8,129 bases of DNA from WANQ01 sp964448055 (GCA_964448055.1 CAYUVB010000060.1:1-8129); one strand, 5' to 3'; shown: positions 1-5,424, counted from the first letter of the stretch. Made by a program: numbers and translations. The notes: generated by a model from the sequence alone, not told the origin.

Positions 1-74
1 ATTACAGGGTCTATGCTAAGTCCAAGTAGTTCCAGTAGATATGGTTTCTTTTTCTCTTCCTTTACTATCGACAA
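1..74 (-). CDS. N-terminal fragment of an unrecognised gene running off the left edge
   Basis: A minus-strand reading frame opens with TTG at 74..72 and stays open to the window edge, giving 24 codons that begin M-S-I-V-K-E-E-K-K-K-P-Y. The start is chosen because GGTGA lies seven bases upstream, the same arrangement seen at other starts in this window. No in-frame ATG or GTG was found in the roughly 45 bases upstream. The fragment is lysine- and glutamate-rich, then leucine-rich, and shows no recognisable motif, so no function is proposed. The gene is oriented like the archaeosine pair to its right but is separated from it by 240 bases with a candidate promoter, so it is probably a separate transcript. 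Confidence 0.6.
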   Translation of the reverse strand, partial: MSIVKEEKKKPYLLELLGLSIDPV

Positions 75-175
75 CTTATATTCACCTATATAAACATGGT
101 TTAGGAGAATGTTATGATTGTTTTTCTGAATTAATCTTCTTTTCTGCCGCCAAGAAAACATTATAATGCTTAGGC

Positions 176-183
176 TTAAATAC
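176..183 (-). promoter_or_regulatory. Candidate TATA box for the left-edge gene
   Basis: Read on the minus strand the site is TATTTAAG, close to the crenarchaeal TATA consensus. It would place transcription start near 153, giving a leader of about 78 bases before the TTG at 74. A second TATA-like string (TTTATATA) lies only about 15-20 bases before that TTG, too close to serve the start proposed here. Because the motif is nearly symmetric, a plus-strand reading (CTTAAATA) is also possible, but no plus-strand gene follows. Confidence 0.35.
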
Positions 184-191
184 CTAATACG

Positions 192-241
192 TGGATACCT
201 TATCCAGACGAGATCTTGTCCCCAATTACTCTAACCGGTTA
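192..241. repeat. Cluster of three short palindromes
   Basis: Three dyad-symmetric strings follow one another: TGGATACCTTATCCA at 192-206 (6-bp arms, 3-nt centre), GACGAGATCTTGTC at 207-220 (one mismatched pair) and TAACCGGTTA at 232-241 (perfect). On the minus strand they sit just upstream of the TATA-like box at 176-183, where a transcription factor controlling the left-edge gene could bind. Operator function is inference from symmetry and position only. The rest of the 75-314 spacer shows no gene or structured RNA that I can support. Confidence 0.35.
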
Positions 242-274
242 TAAGTTATGACTATTACCTCTATTTTATTCTTT

Positions 275-301
275 AAAATTTTAGCTCTATCAGCCTAAAA
301 T
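275..301 (-). terminator. Possible terminator hairpin after the archaeosine pair
   Basis: On the minus strand, 13 bases past the TAA that ends the radical SAM gene, ATTTTA pairs with TAAAAT and an inner GCT pairs with AGC, leaving one bulged G and a five-base loop. The 3' arm runs into a short T tract (AAAATTTTAAAG). Archaeal termination mainly depends on oligo-T, and the tract here is short, so this is a weak call. Confidence 0.3.
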
Positions 302-314
302 ATAGCGATCTATG

Positions 315-1046
315 TTACCTCTCTGCTACTTCCCAAAATTCTTGCTCACTCCAATCGATTAATAATGTATTTTTCTTGAGAAATTCTATAAGGTCTCCAG
401 AAATTTCTACTTCTTCTGGGTGATGCGTTAAATATTTACGATATCTTATGGCTATTACTCCATCGAAGAGCTCATTGAATTCTTGTACACTTCTTTTTAC
501 TAACTCTTCGCTTATACCTTTCATACCAAATAATACATAGGATATTATTTCTACTGGGAGTTTATCTTTTTGCAACTTCTTCCTTAAACTAGCTATTCTA
601 TACACTTCTTGTTGAGGTATACCTTTATTTAGAATCTTATTTCTCACTTCATCGTCTATTACTTCAAATCCTATCCTTATAACTAGACGTTTAGGCTTAA
701 GTATTTCTAAGGTTTTAATTATTACATCATAGTCTACGAATTCAGGTCTCGTTTCTATATCTACTACTCTACTATTCGTTATTTTCGATAGTCTTATTAC
801 TGTATTTACAGGAAGCTCGTAGAAACTTCCTCCATTAAATATAGTTATCCTTTCATAGTCTTCCCTGCTTAGTATTTTAATTGCTTGTTCTATGAGTTTA
901 CTGTTTACTTTTAATACTTGTGGTAATGATCCTTGTTCTAAGAAGAAAGGACAAAAGGTGCATTTATTCCAACTGCATGGAAGCCCCTTTAGTACCAGTA
1001 TTAGTCTTTTTCCTAACTCATCGTGTGTCGGGAAAACTCCTATCAT
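315..1046 (-). CDS. Small radical SAM protein, RaSEA-like archaeosine synthase beta subunit
   Basis: This 243-residue protein has a cysteine cluster C24-x4-C29-x2-C32 followed by an N-G-G-S-F strand-turn (71-75) and E-T-R-P-E (98-102), the layout of the COG1244/MJ1486-type radical SAM family. RaSEA belongs to that family. RaSEA is known to form a complex with ArcS and to cleave the lysine adduct of preQ0 in tRNA, using SAM and a 4Fe-4S cluster under anaerobic conditions, to give archaeosine. The assignment rests on these motifs plus its neighbour: its ATG lies five bases after the stop of an ArcS-core gene, with GAGG about ten bases upstream of that ATG. It is shorter than my recollection of euryarchaeal RaSEA (about 350 residues), and the C-terminal part looks trimmed. 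The cysteine spacing differs from the common CX3CX2C. A different radical SAM activity is possible. Confidence 0.7.
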   Translation of the reverse strand: MIGVFPTHDELGKRLILVLKGLPCSWNKCTFCPFFLEQGSLPQVLKVNSKLIEQAIKILSREDYERITIFNGGSFYELPVNTVIRLSKITNSRVVDIETRPEFVDYDVIIKTLEILKPKRLVIRIGFEVIDDEVRNKILNKGIPQQEVYRIASLRKKLQKDKLPVEIISYVLFGMKGISEELVKRSVQEFNELFDGVIAIRYRKYLTHHPEEVEISGDLIEFLKKNTLLIDWSEQEFWEVAER

Positions 1047-1051
1047 GTTAT

Positions 1052-1732
1052 CTAGGCCTCGCTTAGTAATCTAGTTATTCCTTCTTTTAGCTTACTTAGT
1101 GCAGTAGGCGTAATTAGTAGTAGGTCTTCATCTTCATATAATCCATTCAATGATACTTCTAATAATTCAGACTCAGGTACATGTTTTGGCGCTAAATTTG
1201 GTATATCTATTCCTAACTCATTTGCTACTATTCTTACTGCTTTATAACTATCACTATTCCAACGTAAATAACATGCTATTTTCTTATAATACTCTCTAAA
1301 CTTGACTATATAGCCCTTAAGTCTTCTCCTTAGTACTTCAACGTATTCTTCTTTTATTTCTTGGGTTTCATATTTAGGGTTCCAATCATATGCTACATAT
1401 GGATAATATTCATCTAATTCTCTTGGAACTACTCCTGCATTTGTTACAATTAGTTGATGTATTTCATCATAATAACTTGTTTCTCTTAATGCTTTTAGTA
1501 TAAAGTAATGGATATAGCTTTGCGAGTATGGTTTGCCATAGCTGCATGGTAATATTAGTAGTAGTTTATAATGTTTCTGTGGTTTGTATTCTCTAATTAT
1601 CTTTTGATAACCTTCTTCGAAGGCAGGATGAATAAGGTATTTTGTACCTACACCTCTAAGATACTCTTTTCCATCACCACTCCATAACAGGTTTGAACCA
1701 TCCCATATTATCCATAGTTTATTCTTGCTCAA
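1052..1732 (-). CDS. Stand-alone ArcS core domain protein (archaeosine synthase alpha-type, DUF5591)
   Basis: The 226-residue protein contains an exact match to the ArcS signature PCX3KPYX2SX2H at 62-75 (P62, C63, K67, P68, Y69, S72, H75), followed by the family's GVVPREL element at 100-106 and Y-P-Y near 110. ArcS is the lysine transferase that attaches lysine to preQ0 in tRNA; RaSEA then completes archaeosine at position 15. Full-length euryarchaeal ArcS (over 500 residues) carries an N-terminal TGT-like domain and a C-terminal PUA domain. Neither is present here, so this is the catalytic core alone. The TTG start at 1732 is forced: an in-frame TAA lies two codons upstream, and GAGGTC sits eight bases before it. 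The radical SAM gene follows after five bases, so the two are almost certainly co-transcribed. How this form recognises tRNA is not visible. Confidence 0.85.
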   Translation of the reverse strand: MSKNKLWIIWDGSNLLWSGDGKEYLRGVGTKYLIHPAFEEGYQKIIREYKPQKHYKLLLILPCSYGKPYSQSYIHYFILKALRETSYYDEIHQLIVTNAGVVPRELDEYYPYVAYDWNPKYETQEIKEEYVEVLRRRLKGYIVKFREYYKKIACYLRWNSDSYKAVRIVANELGIDIPNLAPKHVPESELLEVSLNGLYEDEDLLLITPTALSKLKEGITRLLSEA

Positions 1733-1795
1733 GATTTAATGACCTCGAATGTATTAGTGGCTATGCGCTCCTTGGTGTTTGAAGAGTAAGTAGGG

Positions 1796-1803
1796 TTTTT
1801 AAG
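1796..1803. promoter_or_regulatory. TATA-like box between divergent genes
   Basis: Minus-strand CTTAAAAA would start transcription near 1773, about 40 bases before the ArcS-core TTG. The same bases read TTTTTAAG on the plus strand and could serve the membrane-protein gene, with a start near 1826. It is the only convincing AT-box I see in the 161-base divergent spacer, so sharing is possible. The spacer also holds AGTAACTA twice (1850-1857 and 1868-1875), of unknown meaning. Confidence 0.4.
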
Positions 1804-1893
1804 CTATGATATGGTAATTAGCATGTTCTGTAGGAAGAAACTTAAGCACAGTAACTAAAGGATTAATAGTAACTACAGTAGATGGTGACGATT

Positions 1894-2304
1894 ATGTGTA
1901 GCATGTATACAATGATTAAGGGCAAGCTTTCCTCAATAGTTAAGAAGATATTTACGCCGAAGGTAGCAGGAGGAAGTGTTATCGCGTTCATAGGTTATAT
2001 ACTCTCTCCTGCTTCATGGTGGAATGATTTATTCGTGAATATACCTATAGCATATGTTTCTGCAAGTATAGCTTCTATACTTAATCCTGACTTTTTTGCA
2101 CCAGCTTTTGCAGCTTCATATCTTTTGACTAATATTCTTGGCTTCATTCTTATGCACACAGGGGCTGAAATAGCGATTAAAGGCAAACCAAAACTTACAT
2201 GGACAACCTTACTCAAATATGCCTTGGTTTCAGCAATTTATACTGCTATTGTAGTTATACTTGTTGAGCTGGACATAATAGAGCCGTTAACGTTTAACTA
2301 CTAG
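1894..2304 (+). CDS. Small multi-pass membrane protein, unknown function
   Basis: I do not recognise this 136-residue protein. The ATG at 1894 is preferred over the in-frame ATG at 1882 because GGTGA (1884-1888) sits five bases before it and would overlap the earlier start. A basic amphipathic N-terminus with several lysines (about 9-23) precedes hydrophobic segments at about 24-40, 50-64, 69-88 and 107-125. The first two are joined by a P-A-S-W-W-N-D-L-F-V-N motif (39-49), whose Trp pair and Asn/Asp look like conserved functional residues at a membrane edge. The third ends in H-T-G-A-E (88-92). A lysine-rich loop (96-100) suggests an inside-positive face. No signal cleavage site or cofactor motif is evident. 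It stands alone between the archaeosine operon, which is divergent, and the C/D sRNA. Transport or an integral scaffold role are both open. Confidence 0.75.
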   Translation: MCSMYTMIKGKLSSIVKKIFTPKVAGGSVIAFIGYILSPASWWNDLFVNIPIAYVSASIASILNPDFFAPAFAASYLLTNILGFILMHTGAEIAIKGKPKLTWTTLLKYALVSAIYTAIVVILVELDIIEPLTFNY

Positions 2305-2308
2305 TTAA

Positions 2309-2332
2309 CTAAATAAATCAGAATTTATATAT
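2309..2332 (+). promoter_or_regulatory. AT-rich TATA region ahead of the C/D sRNA
   Basis: Two TATA-like strings occur in tandem, CTAAATAAAT (2309-2318) and TTTATATAT (2324-2332). The first would start transcription near 2340, just before box C of the sRNA. The second would start it near 2354, inside the sRNA, and would suit the HD gene better. Which is used cannot be decided from sequence. Confidence 0.4.
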
Positions 2333-2343
2333 GATTAGCATTG

Positions 2344-2392
2344 GTGATGATAAGTCGGTGCTCCGATGAAGTGATGAGAATGGCAAAACTGA
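2344..2392 (+). ncRNA. C/D box sRNA (2'-O-methylation guide)
   Basis: All four boxes of an archaeal C/D guide RNA occur with family-typical spacing: box C GTGATGA (2344-2350), a 12-nt guide TAAGTCGGTGCT, box D' CCGA (2363-2366, one change from CTGA but keeping the GA of the kink-turn), a 4-nt spacer, box C' GTGATGA (2371-2377), an 11-nt guide GAATGGCAAAA, and box D CTGA (2389-2392). In such RNAs L7Ae, Nop5 and fibrillarin methylate the target base opposite the fifth guide base upstream of D or D'. This predicts G in target UUUUGCCAUUC (opposite C2384) and the first C after AGCA in AGCACCGACUUA (opposite G2358). I could not assign the targets to a known rRNA or tRNA. Little terminal stem is visible. 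The RNA ends 39 bases before the HD-hydrolase start, so processing from that gene's leader is possible. Confidence 0.85.
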
Positions 2393-2431
2393 TATCCTTG
2401 TATGTATTAGTGGGTTCTGAGGTGTGCAATA

Positions 2432-2983
2432 TTGATTACCCGCGAAGAAGCATTAGAGCTTATCAAGAAATATATTAGTAATGAGAAATTGTTTAAACAT
2501 ATGCTTGCTGTTGAAGCAATAATGAGAGCATTAGCTCGTAGATTAGGTGAAGACGAGGAACTTTGGGGACTTGTGGGCTTATTGCACGATCTTGACTACG
2601 AACTAGTAGGAAAGGATATGAATAAACATGGACTTGTATCAGCTAGAATACTTGAAGGAAAACTACCTGAAATAGCATTAAATGCTATTCGTGCACATAA
2701 CGAACTTACAGGATTTGAAGATAATTCAAGACTGGCTAAAGCTCTAAAAGCTGCTGATCAAGTATCGGGGTTGATAATAGCTACTGCTCTTGTAATGCCT
2801 AATAAAAAGCTAGCTGAAGTAAAAGTTAAGTCTCTTGTTAAGAAGTTCAAACAAAAGGATTTCGCACGTAATGTTAAACGGGAGAAGATATTACTATGTA
2901 ATGAATTAGGGTTAGGTCTAGAAGAATTCCTTGAGATATCGTTAAAGGCATTAAAGGATATAAGTAGTAGCTTAGGTCTCTAA
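2432..2983 (+). CDS. HD-domain metal-dependent hydrolase
   Basis: The 183-residue protein carries the complete HD-superfamily metal-ligand series: H23, the H52-D53 doublet in L-L-H-D-L-D, H66, H89 and D109. The spacing fits the HDIG-type single-domain hydrolases (COG2316-like), which act as phosphohydrolases or phosphodiesterases on nucleotides. The substrate cannot be read from the sequence. The C-terminal part (about 124-183) is a lysine-rich helical tail ending in I-S-S-S-L-G-L. Start is TTG at 2432 with GAGGTG seven bases upstream. Upstream lies a C/D sRNA within what may be its leader; downstream, a convergent gene begins seven bases past the stop. No cyclase or effector partner is adjacent, so a signalling role is not implied. 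The class is firm, the role is open. Confidence 0.88.
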   Translation: MITREEALELIKKYISNEKLFKHMLAVEAIMRALARRLGEDEELWGLVGLLHDLDYELVGKDMNKHGLVSARILEGKLPEIALNAIRAHNELTGFEDNSRLAKALKAADQVSGLIIATALVMPNKKLAEVKVKSLVKKFKQKDFARNVKREKILLCNELGLGLEEFLEISLKALKDISSSLGL

Positions 2984-2990
2984 GTATTCG

Positions 2991-3011
2991 TTATTTTCTT
3001 TTCTTAATTTT
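2991..3011 (+). terminator. T-rich tract ending the HD-hydrolase transcript
   Basis: Right after the HD gene's TAA the plus strand reads as a T-dominated 21-base run with two TTTT stretches. Oligo-T is the core archaeal intrinsic terminator. The tract overlaps the last lysine codons of the convergent coiled-coil gene, which also explains its base bias. Confidence 0.4.
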
Positions 3012-3464
3012 ACCTGCTACTTTCTGTTTTTCAGGTCTTCTAGCAATTAGTATTGCAGTAATTGCTACCAACAATGTTACAACACATAACCCTAAACTTA
3101 TTACCGCAATATCACGTACAAAGTGTATTTCGTTTTCTACATCTTCAATCCTTTTATCTAGTCCCCCAATAGTTGCCTCAAGTTTCGAAATATCCTTTGA
3201 TAGTTCATCTACTTTCTTTTCTATGCTTGTAATATTATTTGATAATTGCTTAATTATCAAAGTAGTATTTACTGTTTCATTAGTTTCATTAAGTACATCA
3301 CTTGAGGAAGCTATTACCTTAGGTATTACACTATCAGAAGAATACATTATTTCATGAGAATCGCTAGTTGTTGGCATATGGAATGCTTTAGTTAAGGACA
3401 GCTGAAGAGAAAGTAAAGTTATCACGGCAATTAATATTAATGATTTAACTAATACCTTCCTCAA
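2991..3464 (-). CDS. Secreted one-pass membrane protein with a regular coiled coil
   Basis: I do not recognise the family. The preferred start is TTG at 3464 (157 residues): AGGTG ends six bases upstream, and a GTG at 3473 would itself be part of that site. Residues 2-28 form a signal peptide or anchor (R-K-V, then a hydrophobic core). Residues 30-70 are Ser/Thr-rich with N-glycosylation sequons at N59, N62, N66 and N77. From L74 to A120, hydrophobic residues fall in unbroken 4-3 spacing (74, 78, 81, 85, 88, 92, 95, 99, 102, 106, 109, 113, 116, 120), a textbook heptad coiled coil of about seven turns. A membrane segment follows at about 119-140, then a basic tail R-R-P-E-K to K-I-K-K-R-K inside the cell. 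The topology implies an outward-facing oligomer stalk. The gene is convergent with the HD gene, on the same strand as the two secreted proteins upstream. Confidence 0.75.
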   Translation of the reverse strand: MRKVLVKSLILIAVITLLSLQLSLTKAFHMPTTSDSHEIMYSSDSVIPKVIASSSDVLNETNETVNTTLIIKQLSNNITSIEKKVDELSKDISKLEATIGGLDKRIEDVENEIHFVRDIAVISLGLCVVTLLVAITAILIARRPEKQKVAGKIKKRK

Positions 3465-3582
3465 TGTAAACACCTATGAAAGCATTGAATATGTTATGTT
3501 CGCGTCTATTCTATACTAAAATTATTCCCCTATATCAGATTATTGGTGTATTGTTTAAAATAATATAATATTGTATTCTTAA

Positions 3583-4248
3583 TTATATTCTTATTTTAGG
3601 TCTAAATAGTGTTGCTGTTAAGATAATTATAATAGTTAGTGATAAAAATGAAAGAAGTAACATATATGGATTGAAATTATATGAATTTTCTATTCTTGTA
3701 GTATTTATGTCCTTAAATGGATAATATACCTTTAGAAGACTTCCTAGGTAAGAAGTATGAGAGGTATTCACATATAGCTTTGACACTGTATTTAGATGTT
3801 TATTAGCGATCCTGGTGTAAAACGGGCTTCCTCTTATAATGTTATCTAGTTCATTTTCATCTAAAATCGCATAGTATGTTTCCGTAGTTTTGTTCATGGT
3901 TAATGTCTGTATTCTTTCAGTTGTTATATCATGTGCTTTTGTAGTGGTTCTCAACGTAAGTAATAAACGTATGTTCTCTATTATGTTCTCTACTATAGCT
4001 AGCTCTCTACACGATAAGTTCGTGTTCAATAGATAATTAGCAATGTGTTTAATCAACTTTAGAACGAATGTGTTATTTTCCATTATTGCTTGATGTTCTA
4101 TCTCCCTCAATGAGTATTCAATAATATGCTTATTTGTATGGCATTTACTTTGATTTGTGCTGAAAGCGCCCTCCTCAGGATATAATTGAATTTGTTGTAT
4201 GGGGTTTAAGAGTAATACAAGGATTAATAAGCTTAAGATTAACTTCAT
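3583..4248 (-). CDS. Secreted or surface protein with C-terminal membrane anchor, unknown function
   Basis: I do not recognise this 221-residue protein. The ATG at 4248 is chosen over TTG at 4287 because it has GGGGT four bases upstream, starts directly at a signal peptide (M-K-L followed by a leucine/isoleucine core to about residue 15), and avoids overlap with the preceding gene. The middle is helical, with only two cysteines, C36 and C80, which could form a disulfide outside the cell. Sequons lie near N32, N58, N77, N119, N161 and N182. A membrane helix spans about 194-213 and ends in a short basic tail (R-P-K-I-R). The topology is N-terminus secreted with a C-terminal anchor, as in many archaeal surface proteins. 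It follows a similarly exported protein after 22 bases, so the two probably share a transcript and may act together at the membrane. Confidence 0.7.
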   Translation of the reverse strand: MKLILSLLILVLLLNPIQQIQLYPEEGAFSTNQSKCHTNKHIIEYSLREIEHQAIMENNTFVLKLIKHIANYLLNTNLSCRELAIVENIIENIRLLLTLRTTTKAHDITTERIQTLTMNKTTETYYAILDENELDNIIRGSPFYTRIANKHLNTVSKLYVNTSHTSYLGSLLKVYYPFKDINTTRIENSYNFNPYMLLLSFLSLTIIIILTATLFRPKIRI

Positions 4249-4270
4249 TATACCCCTATGAGTTAGTTCA

Positions 4271-5026
4271 CTATTTAAAATGTTCAAGTATTTCCTTGCT
4301 TATTCTCCTAAGTATACTTAATAATTCTAATGTGTTTATGTTTTCACAAGCTTTCTCACTCCTATCATATATGCTTCTACATGCTCCACGGCTAAGGGAT
4401 ACACTTTGATTAGCACTCTTTAGAATTATATCTATTATTTTATCTATACCACCCTTATTGTTCAATATTACTATCATTTCGTAAACAGTAATTGGAATAG
4501 ACGTATAGTTAGAAATATTAAAATGTTTTGGAGATTTACCAAGCAGTGTTGAAAAGATGTAATATTTAAGACCTACTGATAGGTTTCGATACAAATGTAT
4601 TTTATAATATGCATACGGTATACCGTATCCAATAATGAACGTACTTATTGATTTGGGTATTCTATATGATAAATAGTAGAGTACTGGTGGTTTAGGTTTA
4701 ATAATTCCGGCGTATCTTAATACGTTAAGTAATAGATTATCTATACCTAATAGAATATCACACTTATCTATTGAGTTATTCGAAAACATCGTAGATATAT
4801 TAGGAAATATTATTAAGGTGATATGATCATAATACTTAGTTATGTTATTTAGCAGTAGATTAATAATGGCATTATTTATGCAGCTATGCTGACATACACA
4901 TATGGTTACATTACGACTAGTTTCAGCATCTTGTTTAGATGCAATATAACTAGGCATACTAATATTAGACAGTATAACATACGATACTAGCAATAATATT
5001 AGTGGTACGAACATAGGTATTAACAT
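4271..5026 (-). CDS. Exported protein resembling a degenerate ABC-type substrate-binding protein
   Basis: Numbered from the ATG at 5026 (251 residues), a hydrophobic segment at about 2-20 forms an anchor or signal. A strand N-V-T-I-C-V-C (39-45) is followed by a helix, then by D-I-L-L-G-I-D-N-L-L-L (90-100). The last element strongly recalls the D-V-V-L-G-L-D-N-x-L-L signature of thiamine/iron-type periplasmic binding proteins (ThiB group), and the fold order around it fits. The family is usually above 320 residues, so this copy is short and diverged. No permease or ATPase gene is in the window. Cysteines at 43, 45, 49, 89, 216 and 227 and about nine sequons suit an extracellular location. 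A TTG at 5056 would extend it by ten residues, but the TATA-like box at 5071-5079 predicts transcription start near 5050. Function is unproven. Confidence 0.65.
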   Translation of the reverse strand: MLIPMFVPLILLLVSYVILSNISMPSYIASKQDAETSRNVTICVCQHSCINNAIINLLLNNITKYYDHITLIIFPNISTMFSNNSIDKCDILLGIDNLLLNVLRYAGIIKPKPPVLYYLSYRIPKSISTFIIGYGIPYAYYKIHLYRNLSVGLKYYIFSTLLGKSPKHFNISNYTSIPITVYEMIVILNNKGGIDKIIDIILKSANQSVSLSRGACRSIYDRSEKACENINTLELLSILRRISKEILEHFK

Positions 5027-5070
5027 AGACTTCTCTATGCCTATGGCAATCCCCAAGTAGTTAATAATAG

Positions 5071-5079
5071 TATTTAAAG
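5071..5079 (-). promoter_or_regulatory. Candidate TATA box for the secreted-protein pair
   Basis: The minus strand reads CTTTAAATA, which would place transcription start near 5050. That is downstream of the TTG at 5056, so the box favours the internal ATG at 5026 as translation start, with a leader of about 25 bases. Confidence 0.45.
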
Positions 5080-5094
5080 TGTTGCTTTACTGAA

Positions 5095-5107
5095 CATTTT
5101 TATTAAG
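5095..5107 (+). promoter_or_regulatory. Candidate TATA box for the small plus-strand gene
   Basis: The plus strand reads ACATTTTTATTAA across this region, followed about 25 bases later by the ATG at 5130. If used, the leader would be only a few bases long, even though a GGGGT ribosome site sits at about 5120-5124, so the two signals do not agree perfectly. Confidence 0.3.
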
Positions 5108-5129
5108 TCCACTATAAGTGGGGTAGTAG

Positions 5130-5348
5130 ATGTATAGAGGTATATTGGTAAGTATTATATGTTCTAATGTTGATAGTGAGGGTGATCCTTTCTATAGCTT
5201 ATGTGCAGTCCTTCATAGGTTAAGGGCAAGAGGATTAAGTTATGAGGCTAGCGTTATAGAGGAGTTCATAGAGGAGTTAATGGATTACGTACTCAAAGTG
5301 TTGAATATATATTATCTTATGGATGACTCAAGATATTTTCTGATGTAA
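5130..5348 (+). CDS. Small orphan protein of 72 residues
   Basis: I do not recognise this protein. Support for coding comes from the ATG at 5130 with GGGGT five bases upstream, an upstream TATA-like stretch, and a sequence with protein-like character. It has two cysteines (C11, C25), a basic stretch L-H-R-L-R-A-R-G (28-35), then an amphipathic acidic helix with V-I-E-E-F-I-E-E-L (42-50). The rest is hydrophobic and aromatic and ends D-D-S-R-Y-F-L-M. There is no clear signal peptide, zinc motif or DNA-binding helix-turn-helix. It lies alone between the divergent secreted-protein pair and the acyl-CoA synthetase gene, 76 bases upstream of the latter, on the same strand. It could be a small helical adaptor or regulator, but that is a guess. 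Confidence 0.5.
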   Translation: MYRGILVSIICSNVDSEGDPFYSLCAVLHRLRARGLSYEASVIEEFIEELMDYVLKVLNIYYLMDDSRYFLM

Positions 5349-5391
5349 ATACTATGTCATGTTTAGTGTAACTATTAATACACAGAGTTGG

Positions 5392-5411
5392 AAATATTTT
5401 TCTGTTTAAAC
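5392..5411 (+). promoter_or_regulatory. Candidate promoter for the acyl-CoA synthetase gene
   Basis: Two AT-boxes, AATATTTTT (5392-5400) and GTTTAAAC (5404-5411), precede the gene. The first would start transcription near 5422, making the TTG at 5425 almost leaderless, which suits the lack of a ribosome site there. The second would fit a TTG at 5437 instead. Confidence 0.35.
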
Positions 5412-5424
5412 CTGAATTTCTAGT

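Noticed and set aside
892..1074. Plus-strand open frame of 60 codons
   Set aside because: It lies antisense to the 5' part of the radical SAM gene, whose cysteine cluster and ribosome site make it the real gene; the antisense product shows no protein-like features.
1459..1467. Box C-like ATGATGA on the minus strand
   Set aside because: It lies inside the ArcS-core coding sequence and I saw no correctly spaced D', C' or D boxes with it.
1995..2216. Minus-strand open frame of 73 codons
   Set aside because: It is an antisense shadow of the membrane-protein gene and has no promoter or ribosome site.
3583..5056. The two exported proteins as one gene broken by a frameshift
   Set aside because: Each has its own N-terminal export signal, the second has an ATG with a ribosome site, and the second does not continue the binding-protein fold of the first.
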